From JBMNCQ01 sp049366715 (GTDB taxonomy: Bacteria > Bacillota > Peptococcia > Peptococcales > BICA1-8): DNA of 64,000 bases. This document shows positions 32,106 through 41,019 of the stretch, piece by piece (within the stretch, counting starts at the first letter, position 1; each line of letters opens with the position of its first letter). The notes under the pieces were generated by a model, which worked only from the letters and a program-made list of their open reading frames with translations, was not told the DNA's origin and ran no database searches. The stretch is taken from positions 1 through 64,000 of the forward strand of contig JBMNCQ010000044.1 of assembly GCA_049366715.1 (NCBI GenBank). The letters are read 5' to 3'. Both the position numbers and the translations under genes were made by a program.

Positions 32106-32955
32106 TGTTTACCTCCAAATGTTTAATTTTTGTTAATAGTTTCCCGGGGGCTTCTAATTTTTCTCCTTGCACGTGAGCAATTGCTCCTGTAATTAAGTTA
32201 TTCTCTAAAATCCACTGAGATTTTTTCTCGATCTGCCGTAAACTTTTTTGTTTTTCGGTTAAATTTAGCGGACCGACAGAAATCGTGATCATGATGCCGG
32301 GTATATCTGTATTGGGGTCAATGGTTTCAGCCGGTGCCTGCTTTACACCAGGACAGTCAATATAGCTGGAATTTGCCAGGGAAGTTGCAAATACATCGGC
32401 AGTAATGCAATTTTTGGCAAAAACTGTAACAGAATCAGCTATTCCTCTGGTAAAACTCCTTCCTCCTAACCCGCTGGTGGCAATACCGCCGATATGATCA
32501 GAGCTTTTGATTAATACTTTATGACTAAAAGAGGCTCGACCCAGTTGAGGAACGATCCCCACAGAGGCTTGTTCATTGTTCATTAGCCGTAATGCGATAT
32601 CGCCGCCGTTATTCACAATTACTTTGGTGGCCCCGTTTTCCATAAGCCAGTCGGCGGTCCTGTCGGCCATTACTCCGGCTACCGCAGCCATGGGAGTCAA
32701 ATCGGTATCACCCGTGCTTTTGGCAGCCTGCCACATTTTGAAAGCAGCTCCGGTCAGGATATCCTTCTCACATAACAGCCAGGGCTTTTTCAGATGTTTT
32801 AAATTACAGGATATTTCCTGTAAGTGTTTAATGGCCACCTGGCTTGCATCTACACATTGGTGAGTCAAAGGAATGTTTTTATTCCAGGCGGATATGGTCA
32901 TAGAAATAGGACCGTAATCCAGAAATACAACTCCGGGATTAAGTATTGTGATCAT
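32053..32955 (-). CDS. UPF0280 (ApbE-like) protein, candidate flavin transferase for Hnr
   Basis: A 300-residue UPF0280 protein, a relative of the FAD:protein FMN transferase ApbE. Shared features are ATKVIVNNGGDIALR, GGIATSGLGGRSFTRGIADSVT and NCITADVFATSLAN, matching the ApbE nucleotide- and metal-binding regions. It overlaps the end of hnr by 17 bases. The E. barkeri 6-hydroxynicotinate reductase was reported to hold a covalently bound flavin, and no other flavin-attaching enzyme is in the cluster. I therefore infer that this protein attaches it; sequence does not prove this. The last 18 residues run into the DUF1185 reading frame region. Confidence 0.8.
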   Translation of the reverse strand: MITILNPGVVFLDYGPISMTISAWNKNIPLTHQCVDASQVAIKHLQEISCNLKHLKKPWLLCEKDILTGAAFKMWQAAKSTGDTDLTPMAAVAGVMADRTADWLMENGATKVIVNNGGDIALRLMNNEQASVGIVPQLGRASFSHKVLIKSSDHIGGIATSGLGGRSFTRGIADSVTVFAKNCITADVFATSLANSSYIDCPGVKQAPAETIDPNTDIPGIMITISVGPLNLTEKQKSLRQIEKKSQWILENNLITGAIAHVQGEKLEAPGKLLTKIKHLEVNNEYEIQETCNCSGRSTR

Positions 32956-34465
32956 TTCTGATATTTTCCTTCAAAGTGTTAACATCTTTAACTTGATCAA
33001 GGTGACCGCCAATTGTCTCGTAGTCGGCTAATCTCATCGTATATTCGGCAGGAGCCACCGTAGCAGGAGTGGGGACCCATGTAAAAGCCCGGGGAACCAT
33101 TTTATTTACATCAGCTAAAAAATTGATACCGCCGCCCGGAAGGATATAGGCCGGGGCACCTCCTATTGTAAGCTGTGCTTTTTCAGCATGTACTGCCTTA
33201 GTCAACGCCAAAGGTTTATTCGTTACACCTGCCCTTGCACTTCCGCCGACTCCGCCGAAATAAATAACGGAAACATGGGATTCTTCACAATTGTCCTTAA
33301 TGTGATTAACTAGTTTTTCTACCGGGGGAGTCATATTGATTTCCTTTACCGTACCATCTTTCTGGAGTTCAAATAATGCGAATTTTTGTCCGGTAGTTTC
33401 AGTAACTAAAATCTGCAGGCCTATTTTAGCTATGTTCATATCTACATCCTTAATTGCGTCGCGGGGGTTTAAAATATTGGTCCCGCCCCAGCCATTACCA
33501 TGCTCACCGAAGTATCTCCCTCTTGTACTCTTTCTGGCATTTGGTATTATCCCACTCCAGTTCATGCCTACTTCAGCCCCGGCTAAGTGCTCGGAAAACA
33601 GTCCTACTACATGGTGGTCTAAGATGATGGCTTCATCAACAACCCCTTTCATATCCCGGGCAAAAATCCCTATTGTTGCACTACCGCAGCCTACCCGCAT
33701 TTTGGTATCCTCTATTCCGTCTATAACGGGCCGTTCATTCTGTTGCAGTTCTAAAACGGTTTTTTTGGCAACGGATAATCTTACCCGTTCCCCATTGGCA
33801 AAATCTACGATAGTTCTTGCCACTATGAACCCGTCTTTGCCGGTAAGAAGATTTGCCCCTCCTATGGACAGCATTTTGGACCCGTATTGTTCTGTTTCCA
33901 CAAGGCCGACGATTCTTCCGTCTCTATACACCAAAGAGCCTTCCTCACCGATAAAGAAGTTTGTATCAATTTTTACTTTAACACCGCTATAGCTTAAAGG
34001 TACTTCGGTAACTACAGTTACGACATCGACACCGTCGACACAATCTTTGACAATGTGGGGAGCCGGTTTAGAACATGGATAAGCAGTACCTGCACCTACG
34101 GCCGTAATAAGAGGTTTAGAAATAGAGGGATCGTTATTCGGTTGATATACTGCATCAAGAACCAGTTGCCGGTTTCTTATTAAGACCCCCTTTGCATTGG
34201 TATATCTTTGACAAGCCCCGGTATAACCTTCGGCAATTTCACATTGCACGGGACAAGAGGTGCATTTTATTGTTTCCTTTTTGTTTTCCGGTGTTTGTTT
34301 TACCGCCCCGAATTTACAAATGCGCAGACATACGCCGCATTGCACACACCTTTGACCGATAACAGCTTTTTTATTTTTAATTTCTATGGCGTTAGCAGGA
34401 CATTCTTTCATACATAATGTACAGCCTTTACATAATTGGACATCAACTTTTATCAAGGAATTCAC
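32939..34465 (-). CDS. hnr: 6-hydroxynicotinate reductase
   Basis: A 508-residue Fe-S flavoprotein that reduces 6-hydroxynicotinate to 1,4,5,6-tetrahydro-6-oxonicotinate. The N-terminus holds an 8-Cys ferredoxin domain: Cys12/15/18/22 and Cys40/43/46/50, two [4Fe-4S] clusters. Cys68/71/75/85 form a further set suited to the reported [2Fe-2S] cluster. The rest (residues about 90-508) is a family-specific catalytic domain rich in glycine, with IYFGGVGGSARAGV and YILPGGGINF. Cluster content matches the E. barkeri enzyme. The covalent flavin site is not obvious: I see no clear ApbE-type DxxSGAT motif. It lies four bases from ena. Confidence 0.93.
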   Translation of the reverse strand: MNSLIKVDVQLCKGCTLCMKECPANAIEIKNKKAVIGQRCVQCGVCLRICKFGAVKQTPENKKETIKCTSCPVQCEIAEGYTGACQRYTNAKGVLIRNRQLVLDAVYQPNNDPSISKPLITAVGAGTAYPCSKPAPHIVKDCVDGVDVVTVVTEVPLSYSGVKVKIDTNFFIGEEGSLVYRDGRIVGLVETEQYGSKMLSIGGANLLTGKDGFIVARTIVDFANGERVRLSVAKKTVLELQQNERPVIDGIEDTKMRVGCGSATIGIFARDMKGVVDEAIILDHHVVGLFSEHLAGAEVGMNWSGIIPNARKSTRGRYFGEHGNGWGGTNILNPRDAIKDVDMNIAKIGLQILVTETTGQKFALFELQKDGTVKEINMTPPVEKLVNHIKDNCEESHVSVIYFGGVGGSARAGVTNKPLALTKAVHAEKAQLTIGGAPAYILPGGGINFLADVNKMVPRAFTWVPTPATVAPAEYTMRLADYETIGGHLDQVKDVNTLKENIRNDHNT

Positions 34466-34468
34466 TCC

Positions 34469-35629
34469 CTAAACTAGAGTTGGTTTCTGACTGGCCGGAG
34501 GTGTATTTCTACTGTTATTGATTATTATTTGACCATCAATAATAACCATTGCTATTCCCGGGATATCTCCTGCTTCAATTGCGGCAACAGCATTTTCTCC
34601 CACTGATCCCATGGGTGTATCCATAATAACCAGATCTGCTTCTCTGCCGGGTTCGATTATACCCGTTTGCAGTCCGAAAATTCTGGCAGTATTACCTGTT
34701 GCACAAGCTATGGCTTCCGGACCGCTGATATCAGACATACTGGAGATTTGACAAACTGAACGTAAAATCCCTAAGGGAATGATACCGGAACCGGAAGGAG
34801 AATCATTGCCTATTATTAAACGGTTTAATTCATTTCTGGCTTTTAAAGAGCGGGCTACAATGTCTGCGGCTTTGGGATTACCACACTGGACAATCTCTAA
34901 AGTTAACTTAGTATCATTTACCAATCTGGCAATTTCATGGGGAGCTATCGCAGTAGGTCCTCCGTTAATATGATTAACAACTGTAGGATCTGTTTTTATT
35001 ACATCATCCGCCGTTACAGTTGAACTACCCGGAATCGAAGTTCCTCCGCAGTGCATCATAACTTTAAAACCGTGAGCCTTAGCCCATTTAACCATAGGAG
35101 CCGCATCTTCAGGTTTTTTTATGCCGCCTAAGCCAATCTCTCCTACCAGCCATACTCCGTTTGCGGCTAATTCCCGGAAATCATTTTCTTGCAGACCCGG
35201 CTCTAAGATCAGGGCACCGCCATGGAGTTTGACACCGGCCGGTCTTTTATTATAAAAAGACTTACTGGCCAGAATTGCTAATGCTTTTACTCCTGCAGGA
35301 TCTTTAGGCCTGCCGGGTGTGTGTGCCTCTCCGGCGGAGATCATGGTCGTTACCCCGCCGTGTAAAGAACTATCAATGAAATCGGTAGTTTTCTGTCTGG
35401 GTGTATAATCCCCCAGTACAGGATGCACATGGGAGTCTATTAATCCTGGTGCGACGGTGGTCCCTTGCGCATCAATCACCAGCAAATCATTATCTTGTTC
35501 TAAGAGCTCTTCGCCGCCGATCGCTTCGATTTTTTTATCCTTGACTACGATTACACTACCTTTTATTACAGGTTCTTCTGCTTTTCCGCTCAAGATCATC
35601 CCGATATTCTTAACAATCAAAGAACTCAT
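34469..35629 (-). CDS. ena: enamidase
   Basis: A 386-residue amidohydrolase that opens 1,4,5,6-tetrahydro-6-oxonicotinate to ammonia and 2-formylglutarate. Metal ligands are present in the expected places: the HxH pair in LIDSHVHPVLGD, a bridging glutamate in VGEIGLGG, histidines in VMMHCGGTS and VVNHINGG, and the catalytic aspartate in GNDSPSG. The E. barkeri enzyme is an Fe-Zn protein of essentially the same length. The gene lies immediately upstream of hnr, so steps 2 and 3 of the pathway are adjacent. It is preceded by a strong hairpin separating it from the permease remnant. Confidence 0.95.
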   Translation of the reverse strand: MSSLIVKNIGMILSGKAEEPVIKGSVIVVKDKKIEAIGGEELLEQDNDLLVIDAQGTTVAPGLIDSHVHPVLGDYTPRQKTTDFIDSSLHGGVTTMISAGEAHTPGRPKDPAGVKALAILASKSFYNKRPAGVKLHGGALILEPGLQENDFRELAANGVWLVGEIGLGGIKKPEDAAPMVKWAKAHGFKVMMHCGGTSIPGSSTVTADDVIKTDPTVVNHINGGPTAIAPHEIARLVNDTKLTLEIVQCGNPKAADIVARSLKARNELNRLIIGNDSPSGSGIIPLGILRSVCQISSMSDISGPEAIACATGNTARIFGLQTGIIEPGREADLVIMDTPMGSVGENAVAAIEAGDIPGIAMVIIDGQIIINNSRNTPPASQKPTLV

Positions 35630-35655
35630 CTAAATACCCCTTTTCGTAGTATTTT

Positions 35656-35695
35656 ATTATTCTGCGGACTTTAGCTTAAAAGTCCGCAGAATAAT
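35656..35695. repeat. 17-bp perfect inverted repeat upstream of ena
   Basis: ATTATTCTGCGGACTTT and its exact complement enclose a six-base loop. On the minus strand it is not followed by a T-run, so it is more likely an RNA-stabilising or processing hairpin than a classic terminator. It divides the ndh/pfoR part of the cluster from ena-dml. Confidence 0.8.
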
Positions 35696-35778
35696 TTTCA
35701 TATCTAAGCAGCAGCATTACCGTCTATTCTCACAGCATACTGATTAAGAAAAATACACCGTACTAATTTAAAATTATT

Positions 35779-36254
35779 TCATTTGTTATCTGTGAGCATA
35801 TGTAGGATTACATAGCAGACTATACTTGTCAGTATTCCGATTATTGGTGCGATAGCGAAAACTGCAGCTAAGGTAACCATTTAAAGAAATCCAAGTCACT
35901 GCCGAAAGTGCTAATAATATGGAAAATATATTAGAGCTGCTCTTGCCAAAGACTTTTCTAGAGAGAAATGCTGTCGATAATCCATTCTTATAGGCAAGTA
36001 AACCCGTTAGAATAACAATGGAGATTAATACGGCATTACCAATTATTAAGGCCAATGCAGCTTTTTGGAAAGTAAGGCCAACTCCAACTGCTTCGCCAAT
36101 AACAAAATTTGATTAGGCGATTGGGTAGCCGGCCAGAACAAAGGTTAGACTTAATAAATTTTTGCGTTTTTCTTCAGGAACTCGTTCAAATGCATGTTCA
36201 TAGATGTCTTTCATGTATTTTCTGTTCTTTTGCTACATTAACATCAAGAGACAT
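35779..36254 (-). pseudogene. decayed NCS1-type (cytosine/purine/allantoin family) permease
   Basis: Reading minus from an ATG at 36254 gives MSLDVNVAKEQKIH, then a frame shift into KDIYEHAFERVPEEKRKNLL, an in-frame stop within the first membrane segment, then GEAVGVGLTFQKAALALIIG and AYKNGLSTAFLSRKVFG, and VTWISLNG. The frame then jumps to a C-terminal piece, VTLAAVFAIAPIIGILTSIV and CYVILHMLTDNK. The segments match the first helices and very end of an NCS1 symporter of about 430-450 residues, so about 300 central residues are deleted. It is clearly non-functional. Its position between ena and the ndh genes suggests it was once the nicotinate or hydroxynicotinate importer. Confidence 0.85.
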
Positions 36255-36295
36255 TTCTCATCCTTCTTTCAAACGTATATTATCTTCTTAAAGCC

Positions 36296-37330
36296 CTAGG
36301 CTTCCAGTTTCATATCGCCAAATTTAATCCATTCTTTTTTCCGCATATATTCAGAAATTAAAAGGGTTAAAATAACCGGGAGAATGAAATGAAGCAGGGC
36401 AACCTTAAAGATAACTGCTGAACTTAAACCCATAGCCTCAATTGTCCCAAATTGTCCGACAAGACCGCTGGTCCCCATACCTGCACCGACAGGTACATTT
36501 TCCATCTTTAAAAATGTTGTGGAAAGAGGACCAATAATGGCACTGGCTAAGGTAGGCGGTATCCAGATCAAAGGGTTTCTCACAATATTAGGCACCTGCA
36601 GCATAGATGTTCCTAACCCCTGGCTGATTAAACCTCCCCAGCCATTTTCCCGGTAGCTCGCTACGGCAAACCCAACCATTTGCGTACAGCAGCCGACAGT
36701 TGCGGCACCGGCAGCTAAACCGCCTAAACTTAACATTATGCATAAAGCAGCGCTGGAAATAGGAAGGGTCAGGATCATACCTACTAAAACGGAGACAAGA
36801 ATACCCATGGGGATAGGCTGCAATTCGGTAGCCTTCATGATTACTACGCCCAGCCAAGTCATAAAAGCACCGATCCCGGGACCGACCAATATCCCGGTGG
36901 CTACACCGGCGATTATCGTAACAACGGGAGTTACAATAATATCTATTTTCGTTTCTTTCGAAACCAGCTTGCCGAATTCGGCTCCGATTACTACCGCGAC
37001 AAAACAGCCTGCCGGTCCGCCTAATTCATAACCGGCCATTCCTGTAACTGTAGAAGCGAATAATACTAAAGGGGGGGCTTTTAAGCCGAAAGCCACGGCG
37101 ACACCTATCGCCGGTCCAGACATGGCCATTGCCCGCTGGCCGTAATTCACGAGAAAATCAATACCGGTCTGTTCACCGATGGTTTGTAGAATTAGTCCGA
37201 CGATTAATGATGCAAATAGTCCCAGAGCCATCGCTCCTAAAGCTTCAATACCATATCTTTTCAGGGAAAACTCGATATTTTTTCTTTTTAAAAAACTTAC
37301 ATTTTCTGCCCCTTGTACTGGAGTTGACAT
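36296..37330 (-). CDS. PfoR-family membrane protein (PTS EIIC-like), candidate nicotinate transporter
   Basis: A 344-residue integral membrane protein with about 10 hydrophobic segments, belonging to the PfoR / PTS_EIIC_2-type family. Typical stretches are GQRAMAMSGPAIGVAVAFGL, GGPAGCFVAVVIGAEFGKL and GAGMGTSGLVGQFGT. It has no phosphoryl-accepting EIIB domain, so it is probably not a true sugar PTS permease. Its ATG overlaps the ndhM stop by one base (TAATG), so it is translationally coupled to nicotinate dehydrogenase. That, with the dead NCS1 permease next door, makes it the best candidate for nicotinate uptake in this cluster. Transport itself is inferred. Confidence 0.8.
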   Translation of the reverse strand: MSTPVQGAENVSFLKRKNIEFSLKRYGIEALGAMALGLFASLIVGLILQTIGEQTGIDFLVNYGQRAMAMSGPAIGVAVAFGLKAPPLVLFASTVTGMAGYELGGPAGCFVAVVIGAEFGKLVSKETKIDIIVTPVVTIIAGVATGILVGPGIGAFMTWLGVVIMKATELQPIPMGILVSVLVGMILTLPISSAALCIMLSLGGLAAGAATVGCCTQMVGFAVASYRENGWGGLISQGLGTSMLQVPNIVRNPLIWIPPTLASAIIGPLSTTFLKMENVPVGAGMGTSGLVGQFGTIEAMGLSSAVIFKVALLHFILPVILTLLISEYMRKKEWIKFGDMKLEA

Positions 37331-38343
37331 TAATTTACTACCTCCTCTTGATTTTCAAATTTCTTTAATTCCGGTAAGAGCTTTTCCGGGGTAACCGGGA
37401 GTTCCGTAATGCGTACCCCGACTGCATCATAAATAGCATTTACGATAGCGGCCGGAGTAGGAATAAGAGCCGGTTCTCCTACTCCCTTGGCCCCAAACGG
37501 TCCGGTAGCTTCGGTATCTTCAATTATTATAGATTCTATGTTTGGCGTATCAAGGGATGTCGGAATCAAATAGGTTGCCAGATTAGGATTTTTTACAAAG
37601 CCTTCTTGTACAATAATTTCTTCCAGCAAGCAATAGCCGAATCCGGTTACTACCCCCCCTTCAATTTGTCCTATTACATTTGACGGGTTAATGGCCTTAC
37701 CGACATCATGGGCACAAATCACTTTCAATACATTTACTACGCCGGTTTCCGTATCAACCTCTACTTCGGCAATTTGAGTTGCGTAAGCATAGGAAGCATA
37801 AGGCCTTCCTTGTCCTGTTTCTACATCCAGAGAAGTAACATCAGGATTAAAGGAACCGTGTCCTAAGGTTAGTTTACCTTTTTGTCTGCATTTGATCAGA
37901 CAGTCTGCTAACGTAATGGAATTCTTGCTCTCATCAGAATCAGATTTAATTCTCAGAACTTTATTCTCTAAAATCACCTCTTTTGTACTTACTGAAAATA
38001 TTTTTGCTGCTTCTTCCAGTAAAACCTTTTTTGCTTCTTCGGCAGCTAATCTTACTGCGTTGCCCGAAATATATGTTTGTCTGCTGGCAGAAGTTTTCCC
38101 GGCATCCGGTGTGACACCGGTATCGGCGGAAATTAATTTTATATCGTCAATATCTATACCCAGCTCTTCAGCAGCGATTTGAGCAAGAACTGTATCGGAG
38201 CCTTGACCAATATCCGCACATCCTGTTAAAACAATGGCAGTACCATCATCTAATAATTCTACAAAAGCACTGGAAGGATTAGGTAAACCTGTATTTCCGA
38301 TTCCATACCACATATTAGCAATTCCAACACCATATTTTTTCAA
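37330..38343 (-). CDS. ndhM: nicotinate dehydrogenase, medium molybdopterin subunit
   Basis: A 337-residue protein corresponding to the C-terminal half of a xanthine-dehydrogenase-type molybdopterin subunit. The catalytic glutamate is in GAKGVGEPALIPTPAA; GCADIGQGSDTVLAQIAAEE and DAGKTSASRQTYISGNAV contact the cofactor. In most of the family this half is fused to NdhL. A split pair is the unusual arrangement described for E. barkeri nicotinate dehydrogenase, which also carries labile selenium. It lies 18 bases downstream of ndhL and is coupled to the PfoR-type gene. Confidence 0.93.
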   Translation of the reverse strand: MKKYGVGIANMWYGIGNTGLPNPSSAFVELLDDGTAIVLTGCADIGQGSDTVLAQIAAEELGIDIDDIKLISADTGVTPDAGKTSASRQTYISGNAVRLAAEEAKKVLLEEAAKIFSVSTKEVILENKVLRIKSDSDESKNSITLADCLIKCRQKGKLTLGHGSFNPDVTSLDVETGQGRPYASYAYATQIAEVEVDTETGVVNVLKVICAHDVGKAINPSNVIGQIEGGVVTGFGYCLLEEIIVQEGFVKNPNLATYLIPTSLDTPNIESIIIEDTEATGPFGAKGVGEPALIPTPAAIVNAIYDAVGVRITELPVTPEKLLPELKKFENQEEVVN

Positions 38344-38361
38344 TATTTGCCTCCCTCCTTT

Positions 38362-39633
38362 CTAAATGATTTTTCCTGATTCTTCTGTCAGTTTTTGTCT
38401 TGCTGCTTCCATTGTTTGCGCAATTCCTACACTTTGGGTTAACATATCTCCTGTTGCAGTGCATAGATTAGGCCGCAGGGCATTTTTCATGCGGATATCA
38501 AAAGGAGAAATCCCAATTTTGGCTGCCAGGCAATCCAATTGCGATTCATGAGCAAGTGCCACTTGCGGTACACCGAAGCCTCTGAATGCTCCGCAGCGCA
38601 GATTGTTTGTATAAACAGTAAAAGACTCTATCCTGACATTAGGAATTTCATAGGGACCTGTGGCATGAACGGCAGCACGGGTTGAAACTCCCGGGCCGTA
38701 TGAAGCATAAGCACCGGTATCGGCAACAATTTTGCTTTCCATAGCTAAGAGTTTTCCTTCTGAATTACATCCTGTTTTAAACGTCATGGTAATCGGATGT
38801 CTTTTACCGGTACAAAGCATAGATTCCTGGCGGGAATACACCATTTTAACCGGTTTTTTAGTAGCCTGGGCCAGCAAGGCCAGATGAATTTGCACGGAAA
38901 TGTCAAGTTTACCGCCGAATCCTCCTCCGGTAGTTGCCTGAATAACCCTGACCTGATTTAAACGTAATTTTAAATTTTGGGCTACTTCATATCTGTCCAT
39001 GTGAGGATTTTGGGTACTGCACCAGATTACGATTGAATCTCCTTCAACTCTTGCTATCCCTGCCTCCGGTTCAATATAAGCGTGTTCTTGAATAGAAGTT
39101 TTATATTGACATTCAACTATTGCCGTACATTCAGCAAAAGCCTTTTCAATATCACCTTTAACAATTTTTCGGACGGATAGGATATTGCCCTTTGCATACA
39201 ATTGCGGAGCATCTTCATTCATCGCTTCAAAAGGACAGAAAATGCCGGGCAGTTCTTCAATTTCTACTTCAATCAAATCCAGAGCTGCTTCAGCTATTTC
39301 TGCCGTTTCCGCTGCTACAACGGCCAGGGTATCTCCGATACTCCGTATTTTCCCATTGATCCCTACGATTACGGGCTCATCTTTTAAAATCATTCCCGTA
39401 GTATTCGGACCTGGAATATCTTCTCCTGTTAAGACAGCATGAACTCCCGGTGCGGTTTTCGCTTTAGCGGTATTTATTTTCCTGAGAATACCGTGGGCTA
39501 CTTTGCTGCGCAGGGCTTTGGCATAAAGCATTCCGGCCATTTTCATATCGGCGGCATAAAGCGCGGTGCCCAGAACTTTTTCTTTGGCATCAATTTTGCT
39601 GACGGATTTTCCAACTACGTTTGTTTCAACCAT
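38362..39633 (-). CDS. ndhL: nicotinate dehydrogenase, large molybdopterin subunit
   Basis: A 423-residue protein equal to the N-terminal half of a xanthine-dehydrogenase-type molybdopterin subunit. It has GKSVSKIDAKEKVLGTALYA at the start, then YIEPEAGIA, ATTGGGFGGKLDISVQIHLA (cofactor loop) and NNLRCGAFRGFGVPQV. Nicotinate is hydroxylated at C6 here, with electrons passed to the NdhS clusters and NdhF flavin. The ATG at 39633 is chosen over 39672 because GGAGG lies nine bases upstream and the longer form would intrude 47 bases into ndhS. The final length agrees with the E. barkeri subunit (about 425). Confidence 0.93.
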   Translation of the reverse strand: MVETNVVGKSVSKIDAKEKVLGTALYAADMKMAGMLYAKALRSKVAHGILRKINTAKAKTAPGVHAVLTGEDIPGPNTTGMILKDEPVIVGINGKIRSIGDTLAVVAAETAEIAEAALDLIEVEIEELPGIFCPFEAMNEDAPQLYAKGNILSVRKIVKGDIEKAFAECTAIVECQYKTSIQEHAYIEPEAGIARVEGDSIVIWCSTQNPHMDRYEVAQNLKLRLNQVRVIQATTGGGFGGKLDISVQIHLALLAQATKKPVKMVYSRQESMLCTGKRHPITMTFKTGCNSEGKLLAMESKIVADTGAYASYGPGVSTRAAVHATGPYEIPNVRIESFTVYTNNLRCGAFRGFGVPQVALAHESQLDCLAAKIGISPFDIRMKNALRPNLCTATGDMLTQSVGIAQTMEAARQKLTEESGKII

Positions 39634-40114
39634 GCCTACATCCCTCCTGATCATCCCGGGATGCTTTTTCAATCGCTTTGACTATTTTTGAATATCCGGT
39701 ACATCTGCATAAATTACCGGAGATGCATTCTTTTATTTCTTCACTGGAAGGATTTTTATTGGTGTCTAATAAACTTTTGGCACTCATCAGCATTCCTGGT
39801 GTACAAAAACCGCATTGTACCGCACCTTCTTCAATAAATGATTTTTGTAAAGGATGTAAAGCAGCAGGTGTGCCTAATCCTTCCACTGTGGTAATTTTAT
39901 GACCATTTACTTTTGCTGCCAGCACCAGACATGAGTTAACGGGCTTCCCGTCCATTAAAACCGTACAAGCCCCGCAGTCTCCTTCGCCGCAACCGATCTT
40001 AGTACCTGTTAAATCTAATTTTTCTCTTAACAGATCTACTAAAAGTAACTGTGGCTCAACATCAATAGCGAACTCTTTTCCGTTAAGTGTGAAATTTATT
40101 GCTAATTTATTCAT
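39626..40114 (-). CDS. ndhS: nicotinate dehydrogenase, [2Fe-2S] subunit
   Basis: A 162-residue two-cluster ferredoxin-type subunit. The plant-type cluster motif is CGEGDCGACTVLMDGKPVNSC, whose core is CGEGDCGAC, and the second cluster motif is QCGFCTPGM followed by NLCRCTGYSKI. It carries electrons from the molybdenum site to FAD. Its ATG (40114) follows GGAGG and lies eight bases inside ndhF; its own end overlaps ndhL by eight bases, so the three are coupled. It is of standard length and has no missing cysteine. Confidence 0.95.
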   Translation of the reverse strand: MNKLAINFTLNGKEFAIDVEPQLLLVDLLREKLDLTGTKIGCGEGDCGACTVLMDGKPVNSCLVLAAKVNGHKITTVEGLGTPAALHPLQKSFIEEGAVQCGFCTPGMLMSAKSLLDTNKNPSSEEIKECISGNLCRCTGYSKIVKAIEKASRDDQEGCRHG

Positions 40115-40985
40115 TACCACATTCCTCCTGAGCCTCTTGTAATGCTATCTTCAGTCCACGCAATACGGTAACTTCCGCTATAGACTTGCGATATTCTGCA
40201 GTAGAACGTATATCATCAATTGGTTTGATGATATCTTTAGCCATGCGTGCTGCAGTCTCCAACACTTCAGTCTGTATTTTTTTTCCCAGCAGCCAATCTT
40301 CTACTTCAAACAATCTCAGCGGGGTTGGCGCAACAGAACCTAAAGCAATTCTTACGTTTGCGATATGTCCTTGCGACACTTTCAGCCAGACAGCGCAATT
40401 TAATACGGATATGGCTAAAGCTTTTCTTTTACCTAATTTAATAAATGCTGCTCCTTCATTTTCTTTAATCGTACAAATCTTAAATTTTGTTATAACCTGT
40501 CCATGCCTGAGTTTCAGGCTTCCCGGACTTTTAAAAATCTGGTATAAATCCTTTTCTTCACAACCTGTTATGCCGTCGACATTGACTTTGGCATCCAAAA
40601 CCAGTAAAGCCGGTGCAGTATCGGCCGCCGGTGAAGCATTGCCGATATTTCCTCCTACCGTTCCCATATTACGGATCTGAGGAGATCCGATTTGTGAGGC
40701 GGCCTGAGCTAAAATGCGAGCATGTTTCTTGACTAAAGCGGAATTTACCAGTTCCACATGAGTAGTCATAGCGCCGATATCAAGATAGCCCCCGTCAGAT
40801 AGACGAATCCCTTTTAATTCAACTAAATTGCTTAAATCTATCAAATTTGGAGGACTTATTATTTTTTCTTTCATCTTTACTAAAAGGTCTGTGCCACCTG
40901 CCACTAATGCATATCCAGCTAATTTTTGAACTGTATCTTTGAAAACAGATAAATTACTGGGATTAAAATAATTAAAATTCATCAT
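40107..40985 (-). CDS. ndhF: nicotinate dehydrogenase, FAD subunit
   Basis: A 292-residue flavoprotein of the CoxM/xanthine dehydrogenase FAD-subunit family. The FAD pyrophosphate loop is ALVAGGTDLLVKMK and the second flavin motif is TVGGNIGNASPAADTAPALL. It passes electrons from NdhS to an acceptor such as NADP. It is the first gene of the nicotinate operon, about 35 bases downstream of a sigma-54-type promoter, and order ndhF-S-L-M is maintained. GGAGG precedes the ATG. Confidence 0.94.
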   Translation of the reverse strand: MMNFNYFNPSNLSVFKDTVQKLAGYALVAGGTDLLVKMKEKIISPPNLIDLSNLVELKGIRLSDGGYLDIGAMTTHVELVNSALVKKHARILAQAASQIGSPQIRNMGTVGGNIGNASPAADTAPALLVLDAKVNVDGITGCEEKDLYQIFKSPGSLKLRHGQVITKFKICTIKENEGAAFIKLGKRKALAISVLNCAVWLKVSQGHIANVRIALGSVAPTPLRLFEVEDWLLGKKIQTEVLETAARMAKDIIKPIDDIRSTAEYRKSIAEVTVLRGLKIALQEAQEECGNE

Positions 40986-41019
40986 TTCACCTCCTAAATT
41001 TTTATCTAGTTTAAATTAA

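Noticed and set aside
33336..33992. A 218-codon open frame on the plus strand
   Set aside because: It lies wholly inside hnr on the opposite strand, has low-complexity composition with no domain, and no ribosome binding site. It is a shadow of hnr.
32939..34465. ApbE-type flavinylation motif in Hnr
   Set aside because: The nearest match, GCGSAT, lacks the preceding aspartate and the SGAT order, so it cannot be called.
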